Of a stretch of DNA of 5,240 nucleotides, positions 1 to 4,850 are shown piece by piece. A program made the position numbers and the translations under genes. A model generated the notes under the pieces. That model searched no databases, was not told where the DNA came from, and was given only the letters and a program-made list of their open reading frames with translations. Each line of letters begins with the position of its first letter. Position 1 is the first letter of the stretch. Source of the DNA: Actinomycetales bacterium (GTDB lineage: Bacteria; Actinomycetota; Actinomycetes; Actinomycetales; Dermabacteraceae); NCBI GenBank assembly GCA_012799425.1, contig JAAZLF010000310.1, positions 1 to 5,240 on the forward strand, in the 5' to 3' direction.

Positions 1-354
1 GATCAGGAAGACGTGCCCGAAGCGCTCCTCGTAGGCGATGTTCCCCTCGCGCAGCCGGCGCTGGATCTCGACGTCCTCGGGGTCCACGTGGGACTGCTCG
101 CTGCGGGAGAGGGTCGCCTCGGCGCTGTCGCCCTTCGCGCGGTCGCCGATGCGGGGATGGTGCGCGAGTGCCTGATCGACCTCGTCGTCGGTCAGCGGAT
201 GGGCGGCGACGCGTGCGGTCTCGAGAAGCGCCTCCCGGTCCGCGTAGGGGCGCGCGGCGACGATCTCGTCGATCCATCGGGGGATGTCCAGCGCGGGGCG
301 GATGGCCCGCTGCGCCGCCTCCTGATCGAGTCCGTCGAACTCGTCGATCCTCAC
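1..354 (-). CDS. uraD: OHCU decarboxylase (uric acid degradation), C-terminus cut by window edge
   Basis: This is the N-terminal 118 codons of 2-oxo-4-hydroxy-4-carboxy-5-ureidoimidazoline decarboxylase, the cytosolic enzyme that converts OHCU to S-allantoin, the last step of uricase-pathway urate breakdown. The reading frame stays open to base 1; family members are about 165-170 aa, so roughly 50 residues lie outside the window. Visible family signatures are H66-P-R-I-G70 (His66 aligns with the catalytic histidine), S83-R-S-E86-Q87 (the S-x-x-E-Q active-site motif) and N105..Y108-E-x-R-F-G-H-V-F116 near the cut end. The GTG start at 354 is chosen because AAGGAG lies 9 nt upstream (364-369 on the plus strand) and the family's N-terminal 'F' and 'RPY' region follows. 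A 17-bp palindrome sits 30 bp upstream. Uricase, HIU hydrolase or allantoinase genes would be expected beyond base 1. The family call is firm; the missing C-terminal Arg cannot be checked. Confidence 0.93.
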   Translation of the reverse strand, partial: MRIDEFDGLDQEAAQRAIRPALDIPRWIDEIVAARPYADREALLETARVAAHPLTDDEVDQALAHHPRIGDRAKGDSAEATLSRSEQSHVDPEDVEIQRRLREGNIAYEERFGHVFLI

Positions 355-384
355 GTGCGACCACTCCTTCGTGGATGTCCGTCC

Positions 385-401
385 ATTCCGCTCAGCGGAA
401 T
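385..401. promoter_or_regulatory. Perfect 17-bp palindrome, probable repressor operator of uraD
   Basis: ATTCCGCT-C-AGCGGAAT is a perfect inverted repeat with 8-bp arms and a 1-nt centre. It lies 30 bp upstream of the uraD start and just downstream of a TTGACA-containing promoter candidate, which is a classic repressor position. The TTCCGC/GCGGAA half-site style resembles operators I associate with IclR-family regulators, a family that includes the allantoin/glyoxylate regulator AllR, but the regulator is not in the window, so this assignment is inference. The palindrome itself is seen directly. Confidence 0.65.
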
Positions 402-419
402 CAATTTTTCGCTATAAGC

Positions 420-450
420 AAGTCTTGCCGGGGCCCAGCGCGGATGTCAA
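420..450 (-). promoter_or_regulatory. Candidate promoter for uraD
   Basis: On the minus strand a perfect TTGACA (-35; 450 to 445) is followed after 18 nt by AAGACT (426 to 421), a weak -10 that keeps the A at position 2 and T at position 6. Transcription would begin near 413, placing the 385-401 palindrome at about +12 to +28. An alternative -10 is TATAGC at 416-411, but it has no -35 at proper spacing. The -35 is convincing and the -10 is not. Confidence 0.4.
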
Positions 451-479
451 GCGTCTCACCCGCGCCCGCCGACGGCGAC

Positions 480-947
480 TCAGGAGCGCGCGGCTCCGAG
501 GAGGTTCTCGACGTGCCCGGGCACACCGACCTTGTATTCCGCGCTCTCGATGACCCCGTCCTCGCTCAGCAGGAAGGTCGAGCGCAGGGGGCCCACACTG
601 ACCTCGCCGTTGATCTCGCGCTCGCCCCAGGCCCCCCAGGCCTGGGCGACCTCCGAGCCGGGGTCGGAGAGCAGGGTGAAGGGGAGCTCGTGCTCCTGCG
701 CGAAGGATCGGAGGGTCTGCGGGTCGTCGCCGGAGATCCCGATGACGCGGTAGCCCTTCGCGGCGAGGGCTTCATGGTTGTCACGGAAGTCGCAGGCCTC
801 GGTCGTGCATCCCGGCGTGAAGGCCTTCGGGTAGAAGTACACGACGGCGCGGCCGCCCCGCAGGTCCGCCAGGGCGAGGCGGTTCCCGCCACTGTCGCTG
901 AGGGTGAAATCGGGGGCCTGCTGGCCGGCGGTGAGTCGGTTGCTCAT
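480..947 (-). CDS. bcp: Thioredoxin-dependent thiol peroxidase (Bcp/PrxQ peroxiredoxin)
   Basis: A complete 155-aa AhpC/TSA-type peroxiredoxin of the Bcp/PrxQ subfamily, a cytosolic enzyme that reduces hydrogen peroxide and organic hydroperoxides using thioredoxin. The active-site run P40-K-A-F-T44-P-G-C47 fits the universal PxxxTxxC motif, with Cys47 peroxidatic. Cys52 five residues later is the resolving cysteine of the atypical 2-Cys Bcp type; the block TPGCTTEACDFRD is characteristic. The N-terminal G-x-x-A-P-D-F (8-14) and the later R-S-T-F-L segment are also present. Length matches the family (about 150-160 aa). The ATG at 947 is preceded by AGGAAGAGG at suitable distance. The stop is TGA at 480-482, followed by a weak 5-bp GC palindrome (467-477) without a T-run. 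It lies 57 bp downstream of a small membrane-protein ORF and may be read from that gene's promoter; no separate good promoter was seen in the 57-bp gap. Confidence 0.96.
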   Translation of the reverse strand: MSNRLTAGQQAPDFTLSDSGGNRLALADLRGGRAVVYFYPKAFTPGCTTEACDFRDNHEALAAKGYRVIGISGDDPQTLRSFAQEHELPFTLLSDPGSEVAQAWGAWGEREINGEVSVGPLRSTFLLSEDGVIESAEYKVGVPGHVENLLGAARS

Positions 948-954
948 GGTCCTC

Positions 955-972
955 TTCCTGTCAGTTCCTGTC
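955..972 (-). repeat. Tandem 8-nt direct repeat in the bcp leader
   Basis: On the minus strand GACAGGAA occurs twice, ten nucleotides apart (plus-strand TTCCTGTC at 955-962 and 965-972). The copy nearer the gene supplies the AGGAA part of the bcp ribosome binding site. The spacing of one helical turn would also suit a tandem-binding regulator. It may be chance duplication. Confidence 0.5.
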
Positions 973-986
973 GGCCCAAGGGGGCC
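973..986 (-). other. Short GC stem-loop between the 59-aa ORF and bcp
   Basis: GGCCC (973-977) and GGGCC (982-986) can form a 5-bp stem with a 4-nt loop, 19 bp after the end of the small membrane-protein ORF and ahead of bcp. There is no following T-run, so it is at best a weak attenuator or mRNA-processing hairpin rather than a standard terminator. Confidence 0.25.
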
Positions 987-1004
987 CGTGCGGGCGATGC
1001 GTGC

Positions 1005-1184
1005 TCAGGCGTCGCGGGTCAGCACGGCGGCCGCGCAGGCGACGGTGAGCGCGGCGGCGCCGACGAGCCACAGCGGGATGGCGTACTGCGCCGAGCTGCG
1101 CGGGAACGCGAAGTCGGGGTCGCAGGTGTCGACTGCGCTCCCACCGAAGGAGATCGTGGTCGACGCCAGATCCTGAAAACTCAT
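1005..1184 (-). CDS. Possible small single-helix membrane protein (59 aa)
   Basis: I recognise no family. The 59-residue product has a polar N-terminal half (MSFQDLASTT..., with Asp19, Cys21, Asp22 and Asp24 close together) and one strongly hydrophobic segment at about residues 34-56, rich in Ala, Leu and Val, ending in a short Thr-Arg-Asp-Ala tail. The ATG at 1184 is preferred because GGAGGT lies 5 nt upstream (plus-strand 1190-1195). A longer reading from a TTG at 1304 would start inside the -35 box and has no ribosome site. A separate promoter at 1276-1304 and a structured leader precede it; bcp follows after 57 bp. The strong ribosome site and promoter support expression. A membrane topology with the short tail on one side and the polar half on the other is inferred from hydrophobicity only. 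Confidence 0.62.
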   Translation of the reverse strand: MSFQDLASTTISFGGSAVDTCDPDFAFPRSSAQYAIPLWLVGAAALTVACAAAVLTRDA

Positions 1185-1230
1185 GACGCACCTCCAGATG
1201 CCTGTGCCCTGCGGGGAGCTCCCGCGAAGC

Positions 1231-1270
1231 CTGATCGGATATCCACGATACGGAATCGCGTATCCGTCAG
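1231..1270. promoter_or_regulatory. Nested inverted repeat at the predicted start of the small membrane-protein transcript
   Basis: CTGATCGGATA (1231-1241) pairs with TATCCGTCAG (1261-1270), 10 bp with one bulged base. Inside lie GGATATCC (1237-1244, self-complementary) and GATACG/CGTATC (1247-1252 with 1259-1264). These pairings exclude each other. The block begins at the predicted transcription start (about 1269), so it could be an operator with repeated GGATA half-sites or a leader RNA able to switch folds. Confidence 0.5.
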
Positions 1271-1275
1271 TTGGA

Positions 1276-1304
1276 AATCTAGCGGGTGGTGTGAGCGAAG
1301 TCAA
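1276..1304 (-). promoter_or_regulatory. Sigma-70-type promoter for the 59-aa gene
   Basis: On the minus strand TTGACT (1304 to 1299) is separated by exactly 17 nt from TAGATT (1281 to 1276), 5 of 6 and 4 of 6 matches to consensus. The -10 sits in one of the few AT-richer patches in the window. Transcription would start near 1269, giving a leader of about 85 nt before the ATG at 1184. It could also drive bcp downstream. Confidence 0.6.
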
Positions 1305-1341
1305 GAGTCATGGCGACGTCGATCCTCGGAACGGCCCGGCC

Positions 1342-2346
1342 TCACGCCCGCAGCAGCTGCGCGAAGCGCGCGAGCGCCGGGGCGCCGACGACGTCCTCCT
1401 CCCCCAGCGGCACCTCCTGCAGGGGCACGCGGGGCAGGGCAGCGCGGAGCGTCACGAGGTGCTCGTCCTCGACGGTGCGGCGGCGCGCGAGGAACTCACC
1501 GCGATCGCCCGGGGAACGCTTGTTGACCACCAGGGCGCCGATGTCCACGCCGGTGCGGGTGAGCTCCCGGTGCAGCTCGATGGTCTCCAGCACCGGCAGA
1601 CGCTCCGCGGCCAGCACGATCGCGAACGAGGACGTGCCGGAGTCCGTGAGCACCTCGCGCAGCCCGGCGAGGCGGTCGCGGCGGCGCAGCAGGATCGAGC
1701 GGATCTCCTCGTCGCGCTCCTCGACCGGGTCCCGTGGCGCGGTGCTCCCCAGGACGCTCCGGCCGCGGTCGCTGCGACGGTCCAGGCCGCGCACGGCGGC
1801 GCCGAGCTTCTGGGATCTCTCGCGGCGGCTGAGCAGACCGTCGGTCCAGGCGGTCATCACCTCGGGCAGCGCCATCAGGCGGGCGGTGTGCCCGGAGGGG
1901 GCGGTGTCGAAGACGACCAGGTCGTGATCGCGCATCCCGCTCTCGACCAGCTCGGTGATCCGCTCCAGCACCGCCGCCTCGTGGGTCCCCGGCGAGCGGC
2001 GGGAGAGGTCCATGTGCTTGTCGACCTCGCCGGCGAGGTTCGCGGGCATCAGTCGCTTGAGGGTGTGGGCGACGTCGGCGAGGTGCCTGTCGGTGGTGGC
2101 GTCGGGGTCGATCTCCAGCCCGGCCAGCCTGCCTCCCGCACCGTCACCGAGCGGGGTGGCCCGGTCCCCGATCCGCTTCCCCCACAGGTGGCCGAGGTTG
2201 TGGGCGGGGTCGGTGGAGACCACCAGGGCGCGCCGTCCCTCGCGGGCGGCGGCGAGCGCGACGGCAGAGGCGACGGTCGTCTTGCCGACACCGCCCTTCC
2301 CACCCAGGAACAGCACGCGCTTCTCGGCGGCGAGCCTCAGCAGCAT
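1342..2346 (-). CDS. ArsA/Get3-family P-loop ATPase, cysteine-free
   Basis: A 334-aa single-domain ATPase of the ArsA/Get3 branch of SIMIBI-class P-loop proteins, presumably soluble. The deviant Walker A G15-G-K17-G-G-V-G-K22-T-T24 carries the signature lysine near its start. Switch I is S44-T-D46-P-A-H-N-L-G52. A P119-G-T-H-E123-A segment matches the conserved PGxxEA block. Switch II is D147-T-A-P-S-G-H153-T. The end (P-L-x-E..V-G-A-P-A-L) also fits the family. There is not one cysteine, so it lacks the arsenite-binding cysteines of the ArsA pump subunit and the zinc CxxC of Get3; no arsB or arsR is nearby. It is about half the length of the duplicated E. coli ArsA. The ATG at 2346 overlaps the preceding gene by 10 nt and has GGAGG 8 nt upstream (2354-2358). 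As third gene of the cstA operon it more likely acts on CstA or the Cys-Cys protein than in arsenic resistance; that is inference. Confidence 0.93.
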   Translation of the reverse strand: MLLRLAAEKRVLFLGGKGGVGKTTVASAVALAAAREGRRALVVSTDPAHNLGHLWGKRIGDRATPLGDGAGGRLAGLEIDPDATTDRHLADVAHTLKRLMPANLAGEVDKHMDLSRRSPGTHEAAVLERITELVESGMRDHDLVVFDTAPSGHTARLMALPEVMTAWTDGLLSRRERSQKLGAAVRGLDRRSDRGRSVLGSTAPRDPVEERDEEIRSILLRRRDRLAGLREVLTDSGTSSFAIVLAAERLPVLETIELHRELTRTGVDIGALVVNKRSPGDRGEFLARRRTVEDEHLVTLRAALPRVPLQEVPLGEEDVVGAPALARFAQLLRA

Positions 2347-2675
2347 CGGTAGTCCTCCAGCGGCGAGCGCTCCATCCCCATGCGGCGATGCCAGTCGTGG
2401 AAGCTGTCATAGAGCACGGGCAGCAGCTCGGCGGTGTAGTACGCGGCAGGGTTGGGCACACCCAGCATCTCGCTCATCACGAGCATGCGGAACAGATCGT
2501 CCTCATCCCGCTGGGCACGCGCGAAAGTGCGGCGATAGGGGGCGACGTAGAACTCGTGCAGACCGTCGCTGAAGGCGCGCCACCGCTCACGCAGGGAGGG
2601 CCGCGCGGGGCGGGTCCCGTCGGCGGGCCTGTCCGGCGGCCCGCCGACGGGGGCGCGGGAGGGCTGCGGCGTCAC
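2337..2675 (-). CDS. Small Cys-Cys-terminal protein linked to CstA (cory-CC-star type)
   Basis: This 112-aa protein ends in Tyr-Arg-Cys-Cys-stop. From memory it corresponds to the actinobacterial family named 'cory-CC-star protein'. The first 26 residues are Pro/Arg-rich and probably disordered. The core (27-112) is helical-looking and contains the acidic D57-E-D-D60-L-F run, a P74-N-P-A-A-Y-Y segment and an aromatic stretch F92-H-D-W95-H. It has no membrane helix and no other cysteine. The GTG at 2675 overlaps the cstA stop (GTGA, 4 nt); AGGAG directly abuts this start, too close for an ideal site, so coupling to cstA translation is likely. The last codons overlap the ATPase start by 10 nt. 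E. coli YbdD and YjiX, the small partners beside CstA and BtsT, also end in Cys-Cys as I recall, suggesting an analogous transporter partner. Biochemical function is unknown. Confidence 0.88.
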   Translation of the reverse strand: MTPQPSRAPVGGPPDRPADGTRPARPSLRERWRAFSDGLHEFYVAPYRRTFARAQRDEDDLFRMLVMSEMLGVPNPAAYYTAELLPVLYDSFHDWHRRMGMERSPLEDYRCC

Positions 2676-4390
2676 TCCTGGGGGCCGCCGCTGGTGACGG
2701 AGCCGAGCTCGTCCTCCTCGTCGAGCTCATCGAGCTCCGGCTCCGCGGTGCGGGCCCGGTTCAGCGCGATCGCGGACTCGACGATCACCCAGATGGCGGC
2801 GATCACGATGATCAGATCCAGGACCAGCAGCAGCCAGTTCCCCTCGCGATAGAAGCTGCCCAGCTGGATCAGCGCCGCGTACACGCTGACCACGAGCACG
2901 AACAGCAGCGGGATCATGATCGGCAGCACCGGGCGGCGCTTGCGCATCAGCATCACCGCGAGGATCGCGAGCGTCAGGCCCGCGAGGATCTGGTTGGTGG
3001 TGCCGAACAGCGGCCAGATGATCATGCCTCCGGAGCCGTCGGCCCCTGCGCTGAAGGCGAGGCCGAGGCACACCGCCAGCACGATCACGGTGGCGACCGC
3101 GGTGCCGAGCCTGACGCCCACGACCTGTCCGATCTCCTGGACCACGAAGCGCTGCAGGCGCACCCCGGTATCCATCGTGGTGGCCGCGAAGAGCACCGCC
3201 ATGGTGGCCAGGATCGTCGCGGACAGCGAGGTGGGGATGCCCAGGCCCGAGTTCAGGATCGCTCCGCCGCCGTCCACGAACGCGCCCACCCCGCCCTCGT
3301 TGAACGCCGTGTACACCGCCTCCCAGTCCGCGAGGGTGCGGAAGCCGGCGGTGGTGGCGATGATCGCCCCGAGCGCCAGCAGACCCTCCCCCACCGCACC
3401 GAAGTAGCCCACGAACCGGGCGTCTGTCTCCTTGTCGAGCTGCTTGGAGGAGGTGCCGGAGGAGACCACGCCATGGAAGCCGGAGATCGCGCCGCACGCG
3501 ACGGTCACGAACAGCAGCGGCATGATGCCGGGCGTGCCGTCGGGGACGTCCGCGTTGATCGCGGGGGCGACCACCTCGGGACGGAAGATCAGCACGGCGC
3601 CGTACAGCAGGCCCAGGCCGATGAACAGCTGCAGGCCGTTGATGTAGTCGCGCGGCTGGAGCAGCACCCACACCGGCAGCACCGAGGCGATCGCGGCGTA
3701 GACGAACAGCACGATGATCCAGAACGCCTCGGCGGAGAGCCCCAGCACCGTCTCCGGCAGCACCACGGGGAAGCGGTCGCCGAGCAGGATCAGGCCGTAC
3801 AGGGCGACCACGCCGACCACGGAGACGATCGGCAGGTTCCATTTCAGGCGGTAGATCGCCTGCCCCACGAGCACCGCGACCACGAGCGCGCCCCAGGTGG
3901 GGATCACGGCCGTCGGGGTGGAGACCAGCAGACCGGAGATGACCACCGCGAAGGCGGCGTTGACCATCAGCAGCAGCAGGAAGATGACCACCAGGAACAG
4001 GCGGCTGCCGCGCTTGCCGATGTAGCGGGCAGAGAGGGTGCCGATGGACTGGCCGCGGTTGCGCACCGAGGCCCACAGGGCGCCCAGGTCGTGCATGCCG
4101 GCGAAGAAGACGGTGCCGAGGGTGACCCAGAGGAAGGCGGGAAGCCAGCCCCAGATCACGGCGACGGCGGGGCCCACGATGGGTGCGGCGCCGGCGACCG
4201 AGGTGAAGTGGTGCCCCCACAGGATGAACTTGTTGGTGGGGACGTAGTCGATCCCGTCCTGCAGCTCATGGGAGGGGGTGCGGAAGGAGGCGCTGAGCCG
4301 GTAGACGCGCCGGCCGAGGAATCTGCTGTAGAGCAGGTATCCGGCGACCATCATGGCCACGCCGACCACGGCGAGGATGAGGGAGTTCAT
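2672..4390 (-). CDS. cstA: CstA-family carbon starvation transporter
   Basis: A 572-aa polytopic inner-membrane protein of the CstA family (CstA domain plus C-terminal 5-helix region). Relatives CstA and BtsT of E. coli import peptides and/or pyruvate during carbon limitation; the substrate here is not determined. Hydrophobicity suggests about 15-17 membrane helices, starting at residues 2-22. Diagnostic blocks are D45-G-I-D-Y-V-P-T-N-K, G59-H-H-F..A-G-A-A-P70-I-V-G-P, G98-M-H-D101, Q245-P-R-D-Y-I-N and C299-G-A-I-S-G-F-H306 followed by S-G-T-S-S-K-Q. It is shorter than E. coli CstA (about 700 aa) but in the range of Gram-positive members. The ATG at 4390 is chosen because GAAGGA lies 5 nt upstream and it begins directly with the first helix; a GTG at 4438 would add 16 polar residues with no good site. 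The tail 550-561 is very acidic (E-P-E-L-D-E-L-D-E-E-D-E). Its stop overlaps the next gene by 4 nt. Confidence 0.96.
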   Translation of the reverse strand: MNSLILAVVGVAMMVAGYLLYSRFLGRRVYRLSASFRTPSHELQDGIDYVPTNKFILWGHHFTSVAGAAPIVGPAVAVIWGWLPAFLWVTLGTVFFAGMHDLGALWASVRNRGQSIGTLSARYIGKRGSRLFLVVIFLLLLMVNAAFAVVISGLLVSTPTAVIPTWGALVVAVLVGQAIYRLKWNLPIVSVVGVVALYGLILLGDRFPVVLPETVLGLSAEAFWIIVLFVYAAIASVLPVWVLLQPRDYINGLQLFIGLGLLYGAVLIFRPEVVAPAINADVPDGTPGIMPLLFVTVACGAISGFHGVVSSGTSSKQLDKETDARFVGYFGAVGEGLLALGAIIATTAGFRTLADWEAVYTAFNEGGVGAFVDGGGAILNSGLGIPTSLSATILATMAVLFAATTMDTGVRLQRFVVQEIGQVVGVRLGTAVATVIVLAVCLGLAFSAGADGSGGMIIWPLFGTTNQILAGLTLAILAVMLMRKRRPVLPIMIPLLFVLVVSVYAALIQLGSFYREGNWLLLVLDLIIVIAAIWVIVESAIALNRARTAEPELDELDEEDELGSVTSGGPQE

Positions 4391-4443
4391 GGGGATCCTT
4401 CGTGTGGTGGGTGGGCGACGGGCCACGGCGCAGGGCACGAGCA

Positions 4444-4470
4444 GGCCGACGGGCCCGGGGCCCGAAGGCC
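4444..4470 (-). promoter_or_regulatory. GC-only hairpin with alternative UUCG-loop fold in the cstA leader
   Basis: The 15-bp sequence at 4450-4464 (CGGGCCC-G-GGGCCCG) is a perfect palindrome flanked by GGCC on both sides (4444-4447, 4467-4470), so the minus-strand transcript can form a long GC hairpin. On the same strand GGCC-TTCG-GGCC (4470 to 4459) offers a competing stem with a stable C(UUCG)G loop. It lies 54-80 nt before the cstA start. A role as leader regulator is inference; high GC makes such structures commoner by chance. Confidence 0.4.
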
Positions 4471-4484
4471 ACCTCTCGCGTCCT

Positions 4485-4510
4485 CATCGCGCGCGATGTG
4501 GGTCACAGTA
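4485..4510. promoter_or_regulatory. 14-bp palindrome and weak -10 in the cstA upstream region
   Basis: CATCGCGCGCGATG (4485-4498) is perfectly self-complementary and abuts an 11-bp inverted repeat, TGTG-GGT-CACA (4497-4507). On the minus strand TACTGT (4510 to 4505) is a possible actinobacterial -10 (TAnnnT), which would start transcription near 4498 with the palindrome at +1 to +14; no good -35 was found. The TGTG/CACA spacing (3 nt) does not fit the CRP/GlxR site, which needs 8. Candidate operator for cstA; evidence is positional. Confidence 0.35.
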
Positions 4511-4633
4511 GCCGATCGGGTGAGGACGCAGGACGACGCTCGCCGCGTGCGGCGCGGCCGAGATCTGCGTGGGTGCGCCATGCGTTGGTAGCGTCGGGAC
4601 CGCTCGAGGCGCCGGGTGGGAGGAGCGCAGCTG

Positions 4634-4825
4634 ATGCTGGACCGGGCGAAGTACCTCACGCTCGTGGTCGTGCTGTATGCCGCCGGGGTCGCCGTGCTCG
4701 TCGGGGCGGTGGCGGGGCTGTTCGAACGACCGTTCCTGGACGTCGCGGTGAACCTCGCCCCGGCGATCGTGCTGTGCCTGATCGGCGTGATCGTCCACGG
4801 GCTGCGGCACGACCTCGATTCCTGA
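4634..4825 (+). CDS. Small two-helix membrane protein (63 aa), unknown function
   Basis: The only plus-strand gene supported here. The product starts Met-Leu-Asp-Arg-Ala-Lys and has two hydrophobic segments, about residues 8-30 and 38-56, joined by a short loop F-E-R-P-F and ending R-H-D-L-D-S. I recognise no family; small two-helix proteins of this kind are common in actinomycetes. The ATG at 4634 is chosen because GGAGGAG (4619-4625) lies 8-10 nt upstream; a GTG at 4616 in the same frame would place that ribosome site inside the gene. A possible -10, TAGCGT (4589-4594), has no clear -35. It diverges from cstA across a shared 243-bp region and converges on the DUF5701 gene, with 22 bp between the two stops. 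Membrane location is inferred from hydrophobicity; both termini on the cytoplasmic side is likely given their charge. Confidence 0.72.
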   Translation: MLDRAKYLTLVVVLYAAGVAVLVGAVAGLFERPFLDVAVNLAPAIVLCLIGVIVHGLRHDLDS

Positions 4826-4850
4826 GCTCCCGCACCGGGTGGGTGGCTCA
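4823..4850. terminator. Stop-to-stop hairpin between convergent genes
   Basis: TGAGC (4823-4827) pairs with GCTCA (4846-4850), and CCC (4829-4831) with GGG (4841-4843), giving an 8-bp imperfect stem. The arms begin with the TGA stops of the two facing genes, so one hairpin could serve both directions. There is no T-run, hence only a weak candidate for an intrinsic bidirectional terminator. Confidence 0.35.

Noticed and set aside
1005..1304. Longer 99-codon version of the small membrane protein from a TTG at 1304
   Set aside because: The start would lie in the -35 box, upstream of the predicted transcription start; the ATG at 1184 has GGAGGT at proper spacing.
1305..1341. Search for a terminator after the cstA operon
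   Set aside because: Only short GC palindromes such as CGACGTCG (1314-1321) were found; no stem followed by a T-run on the minus strand.
168..1526. 452-codon open frame on the plus strand
   Set aside because: Arg/Pro/Ala/Gly-rich translation typical of a GC-rich shadow; lies antisense to uraD, bcp, the small membrane gene and the end of the ATPase gene, all better supported.
1183..2352. 389-codon plus-strand frame antisense to the ArsA-like ATPase
   Set aside because: No recognisable domain and low-complexity composition; the opposite strand carries intact Walker A and switch motifs.
2727..4220. 497-codon minus-strand frame inside cstA
   Set aside because: Arg/Gly/His-rich out-of-frame shadow of cstA with no motif.
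4497..4507. TGTG-GGT-CACA considered as a CRP/GlxR site for cstA
   Set aside because: Known CRP-type sites need eight bases between TGTG and CACA; here there are three.
3473..4591. 372-codon plus-strand frame antisense to cstA
   Set aside because: Gln/His/Asp/Gly-rich translation is what the complement of hydrophobic-helix codons yields; cstA motifs on the minus strand are decisive.
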